Assembly (NCBI RefSeq): GCF_900105785.1
Contig: NZ_LT629799.1
Location: 1,302,001 to 1,366,000, forward strand
Length of the DNA stretch: 64,000 nt
Direction of reading: 5' to 3'
Source: Microlunatus sagamiharensis
GTDB taxonomy: Bacteria > Actinomycetota > Actinomycetes > Propionibacteriales > Propionibacteriaceae
In this document: positions 29,925-36,559 of the stretch, piece by piece
Layout of the letters: each line of letters opens with the position of its first letter
Numbering within the stretch: the stretch's first letter is position 1
The notes under the pieces: model-generated
What the model was told of the DNA's origin: nothing
Databases searched by the model: none
What the model saw: the letters and a program-made list of their open reading frames with translations, nothing else
Position numbers and translations under genes: made by a program

Positions 29925-30650
29925 TCAGCCGCGGACGCGTACGCGCCGGAACCGCTCGGCGTGGCGGACCCCGATCCGGTCGCCGGCCTCGACCATCGGC
30001 GGTGCGATGTGGTGGGCGAACATCCAGCCCCGGTCCCCGTTCGCCTCGCCGTTCTGGCTCCGGTGGCACCAGACCGCGTCCATCTTGGTCTCGACGACCG
30101 CGCTGACGTCGACGTAGCGGTCGGCGTCGGCCAGCGCCGGCACCCAGACCTCGTCGGCCTCGTGCGGCTCCAGGCCCTCGTCGAGCAGCCCGGGGTGGAT
30201 CCTGGGCATCAGGGCCTCCGGGTAGACCGCCTGCAACGTCGCTTCGCCGGTGGCGATGTGGTCGGCGTGGTTCCAGCCCATCGGTGCGTCCATCGCCCGG
30301 TAGGGCGTCAACGTCAGCACGAGGTCGGGCCGCGTGCGGCGGATCTCGCGTACGATCGCGCGCTTGAGGGCGACCGTGACGGTCAGCTCGTCGTTGTGGA
30401 AGCCGAGGAACGTGACGTCGCGGACGCCCAGGACCCTCGCCGCCTCGCGCTGCTCGTGGGCGCGGGTGGCGGCGAGCTCGGCGTCGCTCACGTCCAGGTC
30501 GACGCCGCCGCTCGAGCCGTCGGTCGTGACGACGTAGTCGACCACCGCACCCTGACCCACCAGCCGGGCGACGGTCCCCCCGAACATCCACTCCGCGTCG
30601 TCGCAGTGCGCGACCACGACCAGCACCGTCCGGACGTCCTCGAGCAGCAT
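29925..30650 (-). CDS. PIG-L family N-deacetylase
   Basis: A 241-residue zinc deacetylase of the LmbE/MshB type that removes acetyl groups from N-acetyl amino sugars. The metal motif is His15-Cys-Asp17-Asp18 (AHCDDAEW), and the second part has WNHADHIATGEA. ATG 30650 has GGGAGG seven bases upstream. It precedes the ABC lipoprotein on the same strand by 142 bases, and its promoter region is shared with the divergent LacI gene. Confidence 0.92.
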   Translation of the reverse strand: MLLEDVRTVLVVVAHCDDAEWMFGGTVARLVGQGAVVDYVVTTDGSSGGVDLDVSDAELAATRAHEQREAARVLGVRDVTFLGFHNDELTVTVALKRAIVREIRRTRPDLVLTLTPYRAMDAPMGWNHADHIATGEATLQAVYPEALMPRIHPGLLDEGLEPHEADEVWVPALADADRYVDVSAVVETKMDAVWCHRSQNGEANGDRGWMFAHHIAPPMVEAGDRIGVRHAERFRRVRVRG

Positions 30651-30707
30651 CGCTCGTCCTCCCTCGGATGACACGCCGCACCGGCAGCGCTCGCTGCGCC
30701 GTGCGGT

Positions 30708-30715
30708 AATCGATT
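30708..30715. promoter_or_regulatory. LacI-type operator core between PIG-L and lacI
   Basis: AATCGATT (within GGTAATCGATTGCGC) lies between the divergent PIG-L and LacI genes. It has the same core as the two 14-bp sites and would allow autoregulation. Confidence 0.6.
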
Positions 30716-30763
30716 GCGCGCTACGGTGTCACGCGCCCAGCAGCCGAGGACGAAGGGGGGGCC

Positions 30764-31798
30764 ATGACCACCGAGGCCGATCCTGCCGCGTCCGCACCGG
30801 GCGAGGGCACGACCCGCGCGACCATCTCCGACGTCGCCCGCGTCTCCGGCGTCAGCACCACGACGGTGTCGCACGTCCTCACGGGCAAGCGCCCCGTCGC
30901 GGCGTCCACGCGCGAGCGGGTCGAGGCGGCGGTGCAGCAGCTGCGCTACCGGCCGAGCCGGCTGGCCCGGAGCCTCCGGGTCGGCAGCTCGCAGATGATC
31001 GGCGTCGTCGTCCCCGACATCACCAACCCCTACTACGGCCAGCTGACGCGTGGTCTGGTGGACTCGCTCGGCGCCGAGTACGGCACGTGGGTCTGCAACA
31101 CCGACGGCTCGACCAAGCGCGAGCGGTCCTACGTCGCCGACATGGTCGCCCGCGGTGCCGACGCCCTGGTGATGACCTCCGTGGACGTCGAGGGCGACGC
31201 CGTCGCCGCGGCGGTGGCGGCCGGTGTGCCCGCGGTCAGCCTGGGGGAGAGCGTCGACCACCCGCTCGTCGACCGGGTGCTCGCCGCCGACGAGGAGGCC
31301 TCGCAGTCCGCGGTCGAGCACCTCGTGGCCCGCGGCGCGCGGCGGGTGGGCATCATCGAGGGCCCCCGCTCGTTCGGCCACTCGCGCGAGGAGGGCTACC
31401 TGGCCGCCCTCGCGGCGGCCGGCCTGAAGGCCCCGCAGCAGCTGCGCGTGCACGGGGACTGGACCCGCGTCGGTGGTCGCGAGGCGATGCTGCGGCTCAT
31501 GAGGCTGCCGCAGCGCCCGGACGCCGTCTTCTGCGCCAACGACCTGACCGCCATCGGCGCCCTCGACGCGGTGCGCTCGCTCGGTCTTCGGGTGCCCGAC
31601 GACGTGCGCATCGTCGGCTTCGACGACATCGAGGCCGCCTCCCTGGTCAGCCCGGCGCTCACCACGATCGCCAACCCCGCGTACGAGACCGGCTGGTCCG
31701 CCGCCAAGCTCGTCCTCGACCGCCTGCTGGGCCGCCACACCGGCTCCCGCCGCACCGTGACCCTGCCCTGCCGCTTGATCGTGCGCGAGACGAGCTGA
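30764..31798 (+). CDS. LacI family transcriptional regulator
   Basis: A 344-residue repressor. The helix-turn-helix (TISDVARVSGVSTTTVSHVL) lies at residues 21-40 and a hinge helix (RYRPSRLARSL) follows; the rest is a periplasmic-binding-like sugar domain ending with FDDIEAASLVSPALTTIANP. GGGGGGG precedes ATG 30764. Divergent to PIG-L and close to the ABC operon, it probably senses the imported sugar and represses at AATCGATT sites. Confidence 0.95.
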   Translation: MTTEADPAASAPGEGTTRATISDVARVSGVSTTTVSHVLTGKRPVAASTRERVEAAVQQLRYRPSRLARSLRVGSSQMIGVVVPDITNPYYGQLTRGLVDSLGAEYGTWVCNTDGSTKRERSYVADMVARGADALVMTSVDVEGDAVAAAVAAGVPAVSLGESVDHPLVDRVLAADEEASQSAVEHLVARGARRVGIIEGPRSFGHSREEGYLAALAAAGLKAPQQLRVHGDWTRVGGREAMLRLMRLPQRPDAVFCANDLTAIGALDAVRSLGLRVPDDVRIVGFDDIEAASLVSPALTTIANPAYETGWSAAKLVLDRLLGRHTGSRRTVTLPCRLIVRETS

Positions 31799-31825
31799 GC
31801 CCGAGGCCCCGCCCTTGCGGCGTTC

Positions 31826-32130
31826 TCGCCTCCGATCCTCGGGCAGCGTCCGGCCGCGATCCTCGGGCAGCGTCCCGGCCACGATCCCTGAGCTTGTCGA
31901 AGGGCGGCCCGGGCAGGGTTCTCGCCTCCGATCCTCGGGCAGCGTCCCGGCCACGATCCCTGAGCTTGTCGAAGGGTGGCCCGGGCAGGGTTCTCGCCTC
32001 CGATCCTCGGGCAGCGTCCCGGCCACGGTCCCTGAGCTTGTCGAAGGGTGGCCCGGGCAGCGTTCTCGCTCACGATCCTCGGGCAGCGTCCCGGCCACGA
32101 TCCCTGAGCTTGTCGAAGGGCAGCTCGGGC
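31826..32130. repeat. Tandem array of 72-bp repeats carrying a REP-like palindrome
   Basis: Four full 72-base units, with CCCTGAGCTTGTCGAAGGG at 31886, 31958, 32030 and 32102. Each unit also contains GATCCTCGGGCAGCGTCCCGGCCACG. As 72 is a multiple of three, spurious open frames run through it. The region 31799-32381 has no gene; besides this array it holds two degenerate palindrome copies at 32193 and 32251. Confidence 0.88.
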
Positions 32131-32192
32131 ATGGCCGGAGCGCCCGCGGAGTGCGATGAGATCGCGGCCGCTGCAGAAGGCTCGTTCGCTGG

Positions 32193-32270
32193 CCCTTCGA
32201 CGGGCTCAGGGGTCGTGGTCGCGTCGGTGCGATCGGTGACGCCGCGGTGGCCCTTCGACGAGCCCAGGGG
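32193..32270. repeat. Two degenerate REP-like palindrome copies
   Basis: CCCTTCGACGGGCTCAGGG at 32193 and CCCTTCGACGAGCCCAGGG at 32251, 58 bases apart and in inverted orientation relative to the 72-bp array. They end about 110 bases before the GIY-YIG gene. Confidence 0.75.
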
Positions 32271-32381
32271 TCGTGGCCGCGCGTGCCGGTCTTCCACAGC
32301 ATGAATGCGTTCGTGACTGACCGTCCACCACGAGCTGCACGCAGTCGGCCCCAGACGGCTGGTCGCAGTGACACTCCGGCC

Positions 32382-32675
32382 ATGGCCTGGACCTACATCC
32401 TCCGCTGCTCCGACGGGTCCTTCTACGTCGGCAGCACCCGCAACCTCGAGCAGCGCCTCGCCGAGCACGCGGCGGGTGTCGTGTCGGGCTACACCGAGAC
32501 GCGTCGGCCGGTCGAGCTCGTCTGGGCGTACGAGACCGAGCGCGTCGACGAGGCATGCGCTTTGGAGTGGCAGATCAAGGGCTGGAGCCGTGCGAAGCGC
32601 ATCGCGCTGATCGAGGGCCGGTTCGCCGACCTGCCGCCGCTGTCGCGGTCGCGGTCGAAGCCAGTGCGGGAGTAG
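32382..32675 (+). CDS. GIY-YIG nuclease family protein
   Basis: A 97-residue single-domain GIY-YIG endonuclease-like protein of the YhbQ/UPF0213 type. WTYILRCSDGSFYVGSTRNLEQRLAEH contains the Tyr-Ile-Leu and Tyr-Val-Gly strands (YIL...YVG) and the catalytic Arg (NLEQRL); the Glu follows near residue 61-66. The gene is bracketed by REP-like palindromes on both sides and is alone in its operon. Family members cut DNA in homing or repair; the role here is unknown. Confidence 0.9.
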   Translation: MAWTYILRCSDGSFYVGSTRNLEQRLAEHAAGVVSGYTETRRPVELVWAYETERVDEACALEWQIKGWSRAKRIALIEGRFADLPPLSRSRSKPVRE

Positions 32676-32683
32676 CTAGCGGG

Positions 32684-32885
32684 CTGCCCTTCGACAGGCT
32701 CAGGGGTCGTTGTCGGGTCCGCCTCGAAGGTTCCGTGGGGGCGGCTGCCCTTCGACAGGCTCAGGGGTCCTTGTCGGGTCCGCCTCGAAGGTTCCGTTGG
32801 GCGCGGCTGCCCTTCGACAGGCTCAGGGAGCGTGGCTGCGGGCCCGTGGGCGGGCGTGCTGCCCCTTCGGCAGGCTCAGGGATCG
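32684..32885. repeat. Tandem array of ~62-bp repeats with REP-like palindromes
   Basis: CCCTTCGACAGGCTCAGGG starts at 32687, 32748 and 32810, with a variant (CCCTTCGGCAGGCTCAGGG) near 32864. Between the first three, TCGGGTCCGCCTCGAAGGTTCC is repeated. The orientation is opposite to the array at 31826-32130. The gene-free stretch 32676-32997 ends with the GH10 promoter. Confidence 0.85.
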
Positions 32886-32960
32886 TTCTGAGGTTCGTCG
32901 CAGAGCCCCTGCTCGCAGACGGCGTTCTTGCGAACTTCTCAGACACGGTTGGCGAACCTC

Positions 32961-32989
32961 TTCCCATCCCGGAGAGGGCCCGCTAGTGT
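32961..32989 (+). promoter_or_regulatory. Promoter of the GH10 gene
   Basis: TTCCCA (32961-32966) and TAGTGT (32984-32989) are separated by 17 bases. The start point falls at or within two bases of ATG 32998, so the message is probably leaderless, and the operator at 33005-33018 lies just downstream as a roadblock. Confidence 0.55.
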
Positions 32990-32997
32990 TCCCGGCC

Positions 32998-34296
32998 ATG
33001 ACCACCAAATCGATTGGCATCGCTGATGCTGCCAACGTTCCCGACACGGTCGAGGCCACCGGCCCGCACGTGTCGCGCCGCCTCCTGCTCGGCGGTGCCG
33101 CCGCCGGTGGGCTGACCCTGGCCCTCGGCGCCGGGGCCCCTGCTGCCACCGCGGCGCCGGTCGTCCCGGCCCCGTCCTCGCTCGCGGCGACCGCACGCAC
33201 CCGGGCGTACGCGGCGCGGACGCCGCTGTGGAAGATCGCCGCGGACGCGCGCCTCGCGTACGGCACCTCGCACACCAGCCGGCTCTTCGAGGACGAGGAG
33301 TACAGCGCCCTGGTCGACCGGCAGGCCGCGATCCTCTTCACCGAGGACGACCTCCTCTGGTACCAGCTCAAGCCGACCCCGGACGCGCCGCTCGACTTCA
33401 GCTTCGGCGACAAGCTGTTCGCCCGCGCCCGCCGTGACCACCAGCTCGTCTTCGCGGCGCACCTCGTGTGGGACGAGGGCTTCGGCGAGGGCTGGCAGAA
33501 CGCCGACGGCGACTCGCTGCTCTACGAGCTGAGCCACGACGACGCCTCCGACCTGCTCTTCGGGGTGGAGAAGGCCCTCGTCAAGCGCTACCGCGGCCGC
33601 ACCGCCGGGTGGATCGTGGCCAACGAGGTGACCGACCCCGAGGGGGAGGACGGTCTGCGCACCGACGTGCCCTGGTACCAGACGATCGGGAGCGGCTACG
33701 TCGCCAAGGCCTTCCGCCTCGCCAGGAAGTACGACCGGCACGCGGTCCGGGTGATCAACGAGTTCGGCTTCGAGTCGACCAACGAGTACGGCGACGACCC
33801 CGAGGCCCGCCAGCAGGCGATGCTCACCGTGCTGAAGCGGCTGCGTCGCGACGGCGTGCCGGTCGACGCGCTGGGCATCCAGGCCCACCTGAACGCGCAG
33901 TACTTCCTGTCGGACTTCGACCCGAAGTCGTACCGGCGGTTCCTGTCCAAGGTCGCCGACCTGGGTCTCGACATCCTGATCACCGAGATGGACGTCCTCG
34001 ACGACGGTCTGCCGGCCGACGCGACCGCCCGCGACGCGGCCGTGGCCGAGTGCTACGCCCGCTACCTCGAGAACGTCCTGCCCAACCGCGACGTCAAGGC
34101 GCTGATGACCTTCGGGCTGTCGGACCGCTACAGCTGGCTGCAGGAGGACTACCCGCGCGAGGACGGTGCCGAGCGCCGTCCGCTGCCCTACGCCGACGAG
34201 GGCCTGAAGCCCAAGCTCGCGTACGAGGCGCTGCGGCACGCGCTCGCCGACGCCCCGCGGCGCCAGCCGCTGTGGCGCCTGCCGCGGCACCGCTGA
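32998..34296 (+). CDS. GH10 family glycoside hydrolase (endo-1,4-beta-xylanase type), Tat-secreted
   Basis: An extracellular beta-1,4-glycanase, 432 residues. Arg27-Arg28 in SRRLLLGGAAAGG and the following hydrophobic stretch form a Tat signal. The acid/base is Glu210 (VANEVTD) and the nucleophile is Glu330 (LITEMDV), the two GH10 glutamates. KPTPDAPLDFSFGDKL is the first part of the barrel. Xylan is the usual family substrate. A 14-bp operator identical to the ABC operon's lies in its first codons, linking it to the transporter. Confidence 0.93.
   Translation: MTTKSIGIADAANVPDTVEATGPHVSRRLLLGGAAAGGLTLALGAGAPAATAAPVVPAPSSLAATARTRAYAARTPLWKIAADARLAYGTSHTSRLFEDEEYSALVDRQAAILFTEDDLLWYQLKPTPDAPLDFSFGDKLFARARRDHQLVFAAHLVWDEGFGEGWQNADGDSLLYELSHDDASDLLFGVEKALVKRYRGRTAGWIVANEVTDPEGEDGLRTDVPWYQTIGSGYVAKAFRLARKYDRHAVRVINEFGFESTNEYGDDPEARQQAMLTVLKRLRRDGVPVDALGIQAHLNAQYFLSDFDPKSYRRFLSKVADLGLDILITEMDVLDDGLPADATARDAAVAECYARYLENVLPNRDVKALMTFGLSDRYSWLQEDYPREDGAERRPLPYADEGLKPKLAYEALRHALADAPRRQPLWRLPRHR
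33005..33018. promoter_or_regulatory. LacI-type operator inside the GH10 start
   Basis: CCAAATCGATTGGC begins eight bases into the coding sequence, identical to the ABC-operon site at 29821-29834. It encodes part of the N-terminus (TKSIG) as well as acting as a probable operator. Confidence 0.72.
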
Positions 34297-34352
34297 ACGC
34301 CGCCGGACTCCACCCCTTCGTGAACCGACCCACCCCCGACGAAAGGACCCGC

Positions 34353-35420
34353 GTGCTCAACGTCGGCGTCATCGGCCTGGGGGAGGTGGCCCAGGTGGTC
34401 CACCTCCCCGTCCTGCAGTCGCTGCCGGAGCTGTTCTCCGTGCAGGCCGGCTGCGACATCTCGCCCACCCTGGTCAAGGAGGTCGGGGCGCGCTTCGGCA
34501 TCCCGCAGACCTACCTGTCCGCGACCGCGATGATCGAGGCCGGCGGTCTCGACGCGGTGCTCGTGCTGAACAGCGACGAGTACCACGCCGAGTGCGTCGT
34601 CACCGCGATGGAGCACGGCCTGCACGTCCTCGTCGAGAAGCCCATGTGCCTCTCGCCGCGGGAGGCCGAGCGGATCATCGAGACCCGCGACCGCACGGGG
34701 CTGACCGTGATGGTCGGCTACATGCGTCGCTTCGCCCCGGCGTTCGTCGAGGCGAAGGAGCTGCTGCCGACCCTCGGTGGGGTGAACTTCGCCCGGGTCC
34801 ACGACGTCATCGGCCGCAACCAGCTGATCGTCGACCAGACGTCGTACGTCGTGCGGCCCGCGGACCTCACCGAGGCGCAGATGCACGAGCGCTGGGACCG
34901 CGGCTCGGCCCTCGTGCGGGACGCGATCGGTGACGTCGGGGGGGAGCTGGCCGGGGCGTACCGGCTGCTCTGCGGGCTGGGCAGCCACGACTTCTCGGCC
35001 ATGCGCGAGCTGCTGGGTCGCCCGTCGGGCGTCGCGGCCGCCCGGATGTGGAAGCAGGGCGGCTACATCGCCGCGCTGCTCGACTACCCGGGCTTCGTCG
35101 TGTCGTACGAGACCGGCGTCGACGAGCAGCTCCGCTTCGACGCGCACCTCGAGGTCTACGGCGACCTGGCCTCGCTGCGGATCCAGTACGACACGCCCTA
35201 CGTGCGCCACCTGCCCACGACGCTCACGATCGACGAGACGAGCGGGGACGCGCTCAAGAAGACGGTGATCCGTCCGCACCTGAAGGACCCGTACACCCAC
35301 GAGCTGGAGTACTTCCACGCCTGCGTCGTCGAGGGCAGGGCGCCCAAGACCACGCCCGAGGACTTCGCCGAGGACCTCGACCTCTTCGCGGAGCTGGTCC
35401 GCGTCCTCGGCACCCGCTGA
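34353..35420 (+). CDS. Gfo/Idh/MocA family oxidoreductase
   Basis: A 355-residue NAD(P)-dependent dehydrogenase, with LNVGVIGLGEVAQVVH as the Rossmann motif and LVEKPMCLSPREA as the EKP signature. RRFAPAFVEAKELL and GLGSHDFSAMRELLG belong to the substrate domain. GAAAGGA precedes GTG 34353. It follows the GH10 gene by 56 bases on the same strand, so the product may act on sugars released by it. Confidence 0.92.
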   Translation: MLNVGVIGLGEVAQVVHLPVLQSLPELFSVQAGCDISPTLVKEVGARFGIPQTYLSATAMIEAGGLDAVLVLNSDEYHAECVVTAMEHGLHVLVEKPMCLSPREAERIIETRDRTGLTVMVGYMRRFAPAFVEAKELLPTLGGVNFARVHDVIGRNQLIVDQTSYVVRPADLTEAQMHERWDRGSALVRDAIGDVGGELAGAYRLLCGLGSHDFSAMRELLGRPSGVAAARMWKQGGYIAALLDYPGFVVSYETGVDEQLRFDAHLEVYGDLASLRIQYDTPYVRHLPTTLTIDETSGDALKKTVIRPHLKDPYTHELEYFHACVVEGRAPKTTPEDFAEDLDLFAELVRVLGTR

Positions 35421-35455
35421 CCTCGCGCCGACCCAGAAGAAAGGCCGCACCACCC

Positions 35456-36205
35456 ATGCCGCAGACAGCCACCCTGACCGACGCCGACGTCGCCGACTTC
35501 CGCAGCAACGGGTACCTGCTGCCGCACCGGCAGCTCTTCTCGCCCGAGCGGCTCGACACGCTCGCGTCCATCTTCGACGAGCACCTGTCCGACAAGGGCG
35601 CCAAGCTGTCCGACGAGCTCGACACACCGCACTTCCGCGACCCGCGGCTGCTCGACTTCCTGCTGTCCGACGAGGTCCTCGACCTGGTCGAGCCGCTGGT
35701 GGGGCCGGACATCGCCCTGTGGACCAGCCACTTCATCTCCAAGGAGCCGTTCACCGGCCGGGCCACCCCCTGGCACGAGGACTCGGCCTTCTGGAACGGC
35801 CGCCTCTCCGCGTACGACGGGATCGTCACCGTCTGGCTCGCTCTCGGCCCGAGCAACCGGAGCAACGGCTGCATGCGCGTCGTGCCGGGCAGCCACCTCG
35901 AGGGCGGGTTCCACGACAACTACGTGCCGACCGACATGAGCACGCAGACCTTCCACGCCCAGATCCCCGACGTCGACGAGAGCCTGGCGGTCGACTTCGA
36001 GCTGGAGCGCGGCGAGTTCTCGATGCACGACGGGCGGATCGTGCACGGCGCCAAGCCGAACACCTCGCCCGTGCGCCGGACCGGCTACACGATGCGCTAC
36101 TTCCCGGCCTCGGTGCGCGTGATGCCGGTCGAGCAGAACGCGGGCTGGAAGATCTGGCTCGCCCGCGGCAGGGACTCGGCCGGCAACACCTACGAGAACG
36201 CCTGA
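35456..36205 (+). CDS. Phytanoyl-CoA dioxygenase (PhyH) family protein
   Basis: A 249-residue non-haem Fe(II)/2-oxoglutarate oxygenase. The metal motif is WHEDSAFW (His-x-Asp) and the distal His is in MHDGRIVHGAKPN; MRVVPGSHLEGG lies between. PhyH proteins hydroxylate small molecules. ATG 35456 follows the Gfo/Idh gene by 35 bases. The substrate is unknown, but its place among sugar enzymes suggests a sugar or sugar-acid derivative. Confidence 0.88.
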   Translation: MPQTATLTDADVADFRSNGYLLPHRQLFSPERLDTLASIFDEHLSDKGAKLSDELDTPHFRDPRLLDFLLSDEVLDLVEPLVGPDIALWTSHFISKEPFTGRATPWHEDSAFWNGRLSAYDGIVTVWLALGPSNRSNGCMRVVPGSHLEGGFHDNYVPTDMSTQTFHAQIPDVDESLAVDFELERGEFSMHDGRIVHGAKPNTSPVRRTGYTMRYFPASVRVMPVEQNAGWKIWLARGRDSAGNTYENA

Positions 36206-36525
36206 CCCCGATCCTCGAGCTCGTCGAAGGGCCTCGGTGAGTGCCCGGTGCCCTTCGACAGGCTCAGGGAGCGCGGCCGGGCCTGGCGACCAGCTCGACC
36301 ACGACCCCTGAGCTCGTCGAAGGGCCTGGCCGAGTGCACGGTGCCCTTCGACAGGCTCAGGGGGCGTGGCCGGCTTCGGACCAGGGCCTCGGTGAGTGCC
36401 GGGTGCCCTTCGACAGGCTCAGCGAGCGTGGCCGGGTCCCTGCACAGCGAGCGTGGTCGCTCCCTGCTCAGGGGGGCGTGGCGGGCTGCCTGCTCGAGGA
36501 GCGGGGACGGGTCCGGTGACCAAGC
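36206..36525. repeat. REP-like palindrome cluster
   Basis: Inverted pairs of the palindrome occur here: GAGCTCGTCGAAGGG at about 36216 with CCCTTCGACAGGCTCAGGG at 36251, CCCTGAGCTCGTCGAAGGG at 36305 with a copy at 36344, and another at 36406. Each pair can fold into a stem-loop. The gene-free stretch 36206-36559 also carries the ribosome site (AGAGGA) of the next gene. Confidence 0.85.
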
Positions 36526-36559
36526 TCGACGAACGTACGCACGAGAGGACGCAGCACCC

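Noticed and set aside
31815-32159. Open frame through the 72-bp array (repeated 24-residue units)
   Set aside because: It consists only of repeat units with REP palindromes (peptides such as PELVEG); the frame is open because the period is a multiple of three. There is no ribosome site or conserved domain.
31826-32885. CRISPR-like array
   Set aside because: The repeats are contiguous 72- or 62-bp units without unique spacers, and no cas gene is present.
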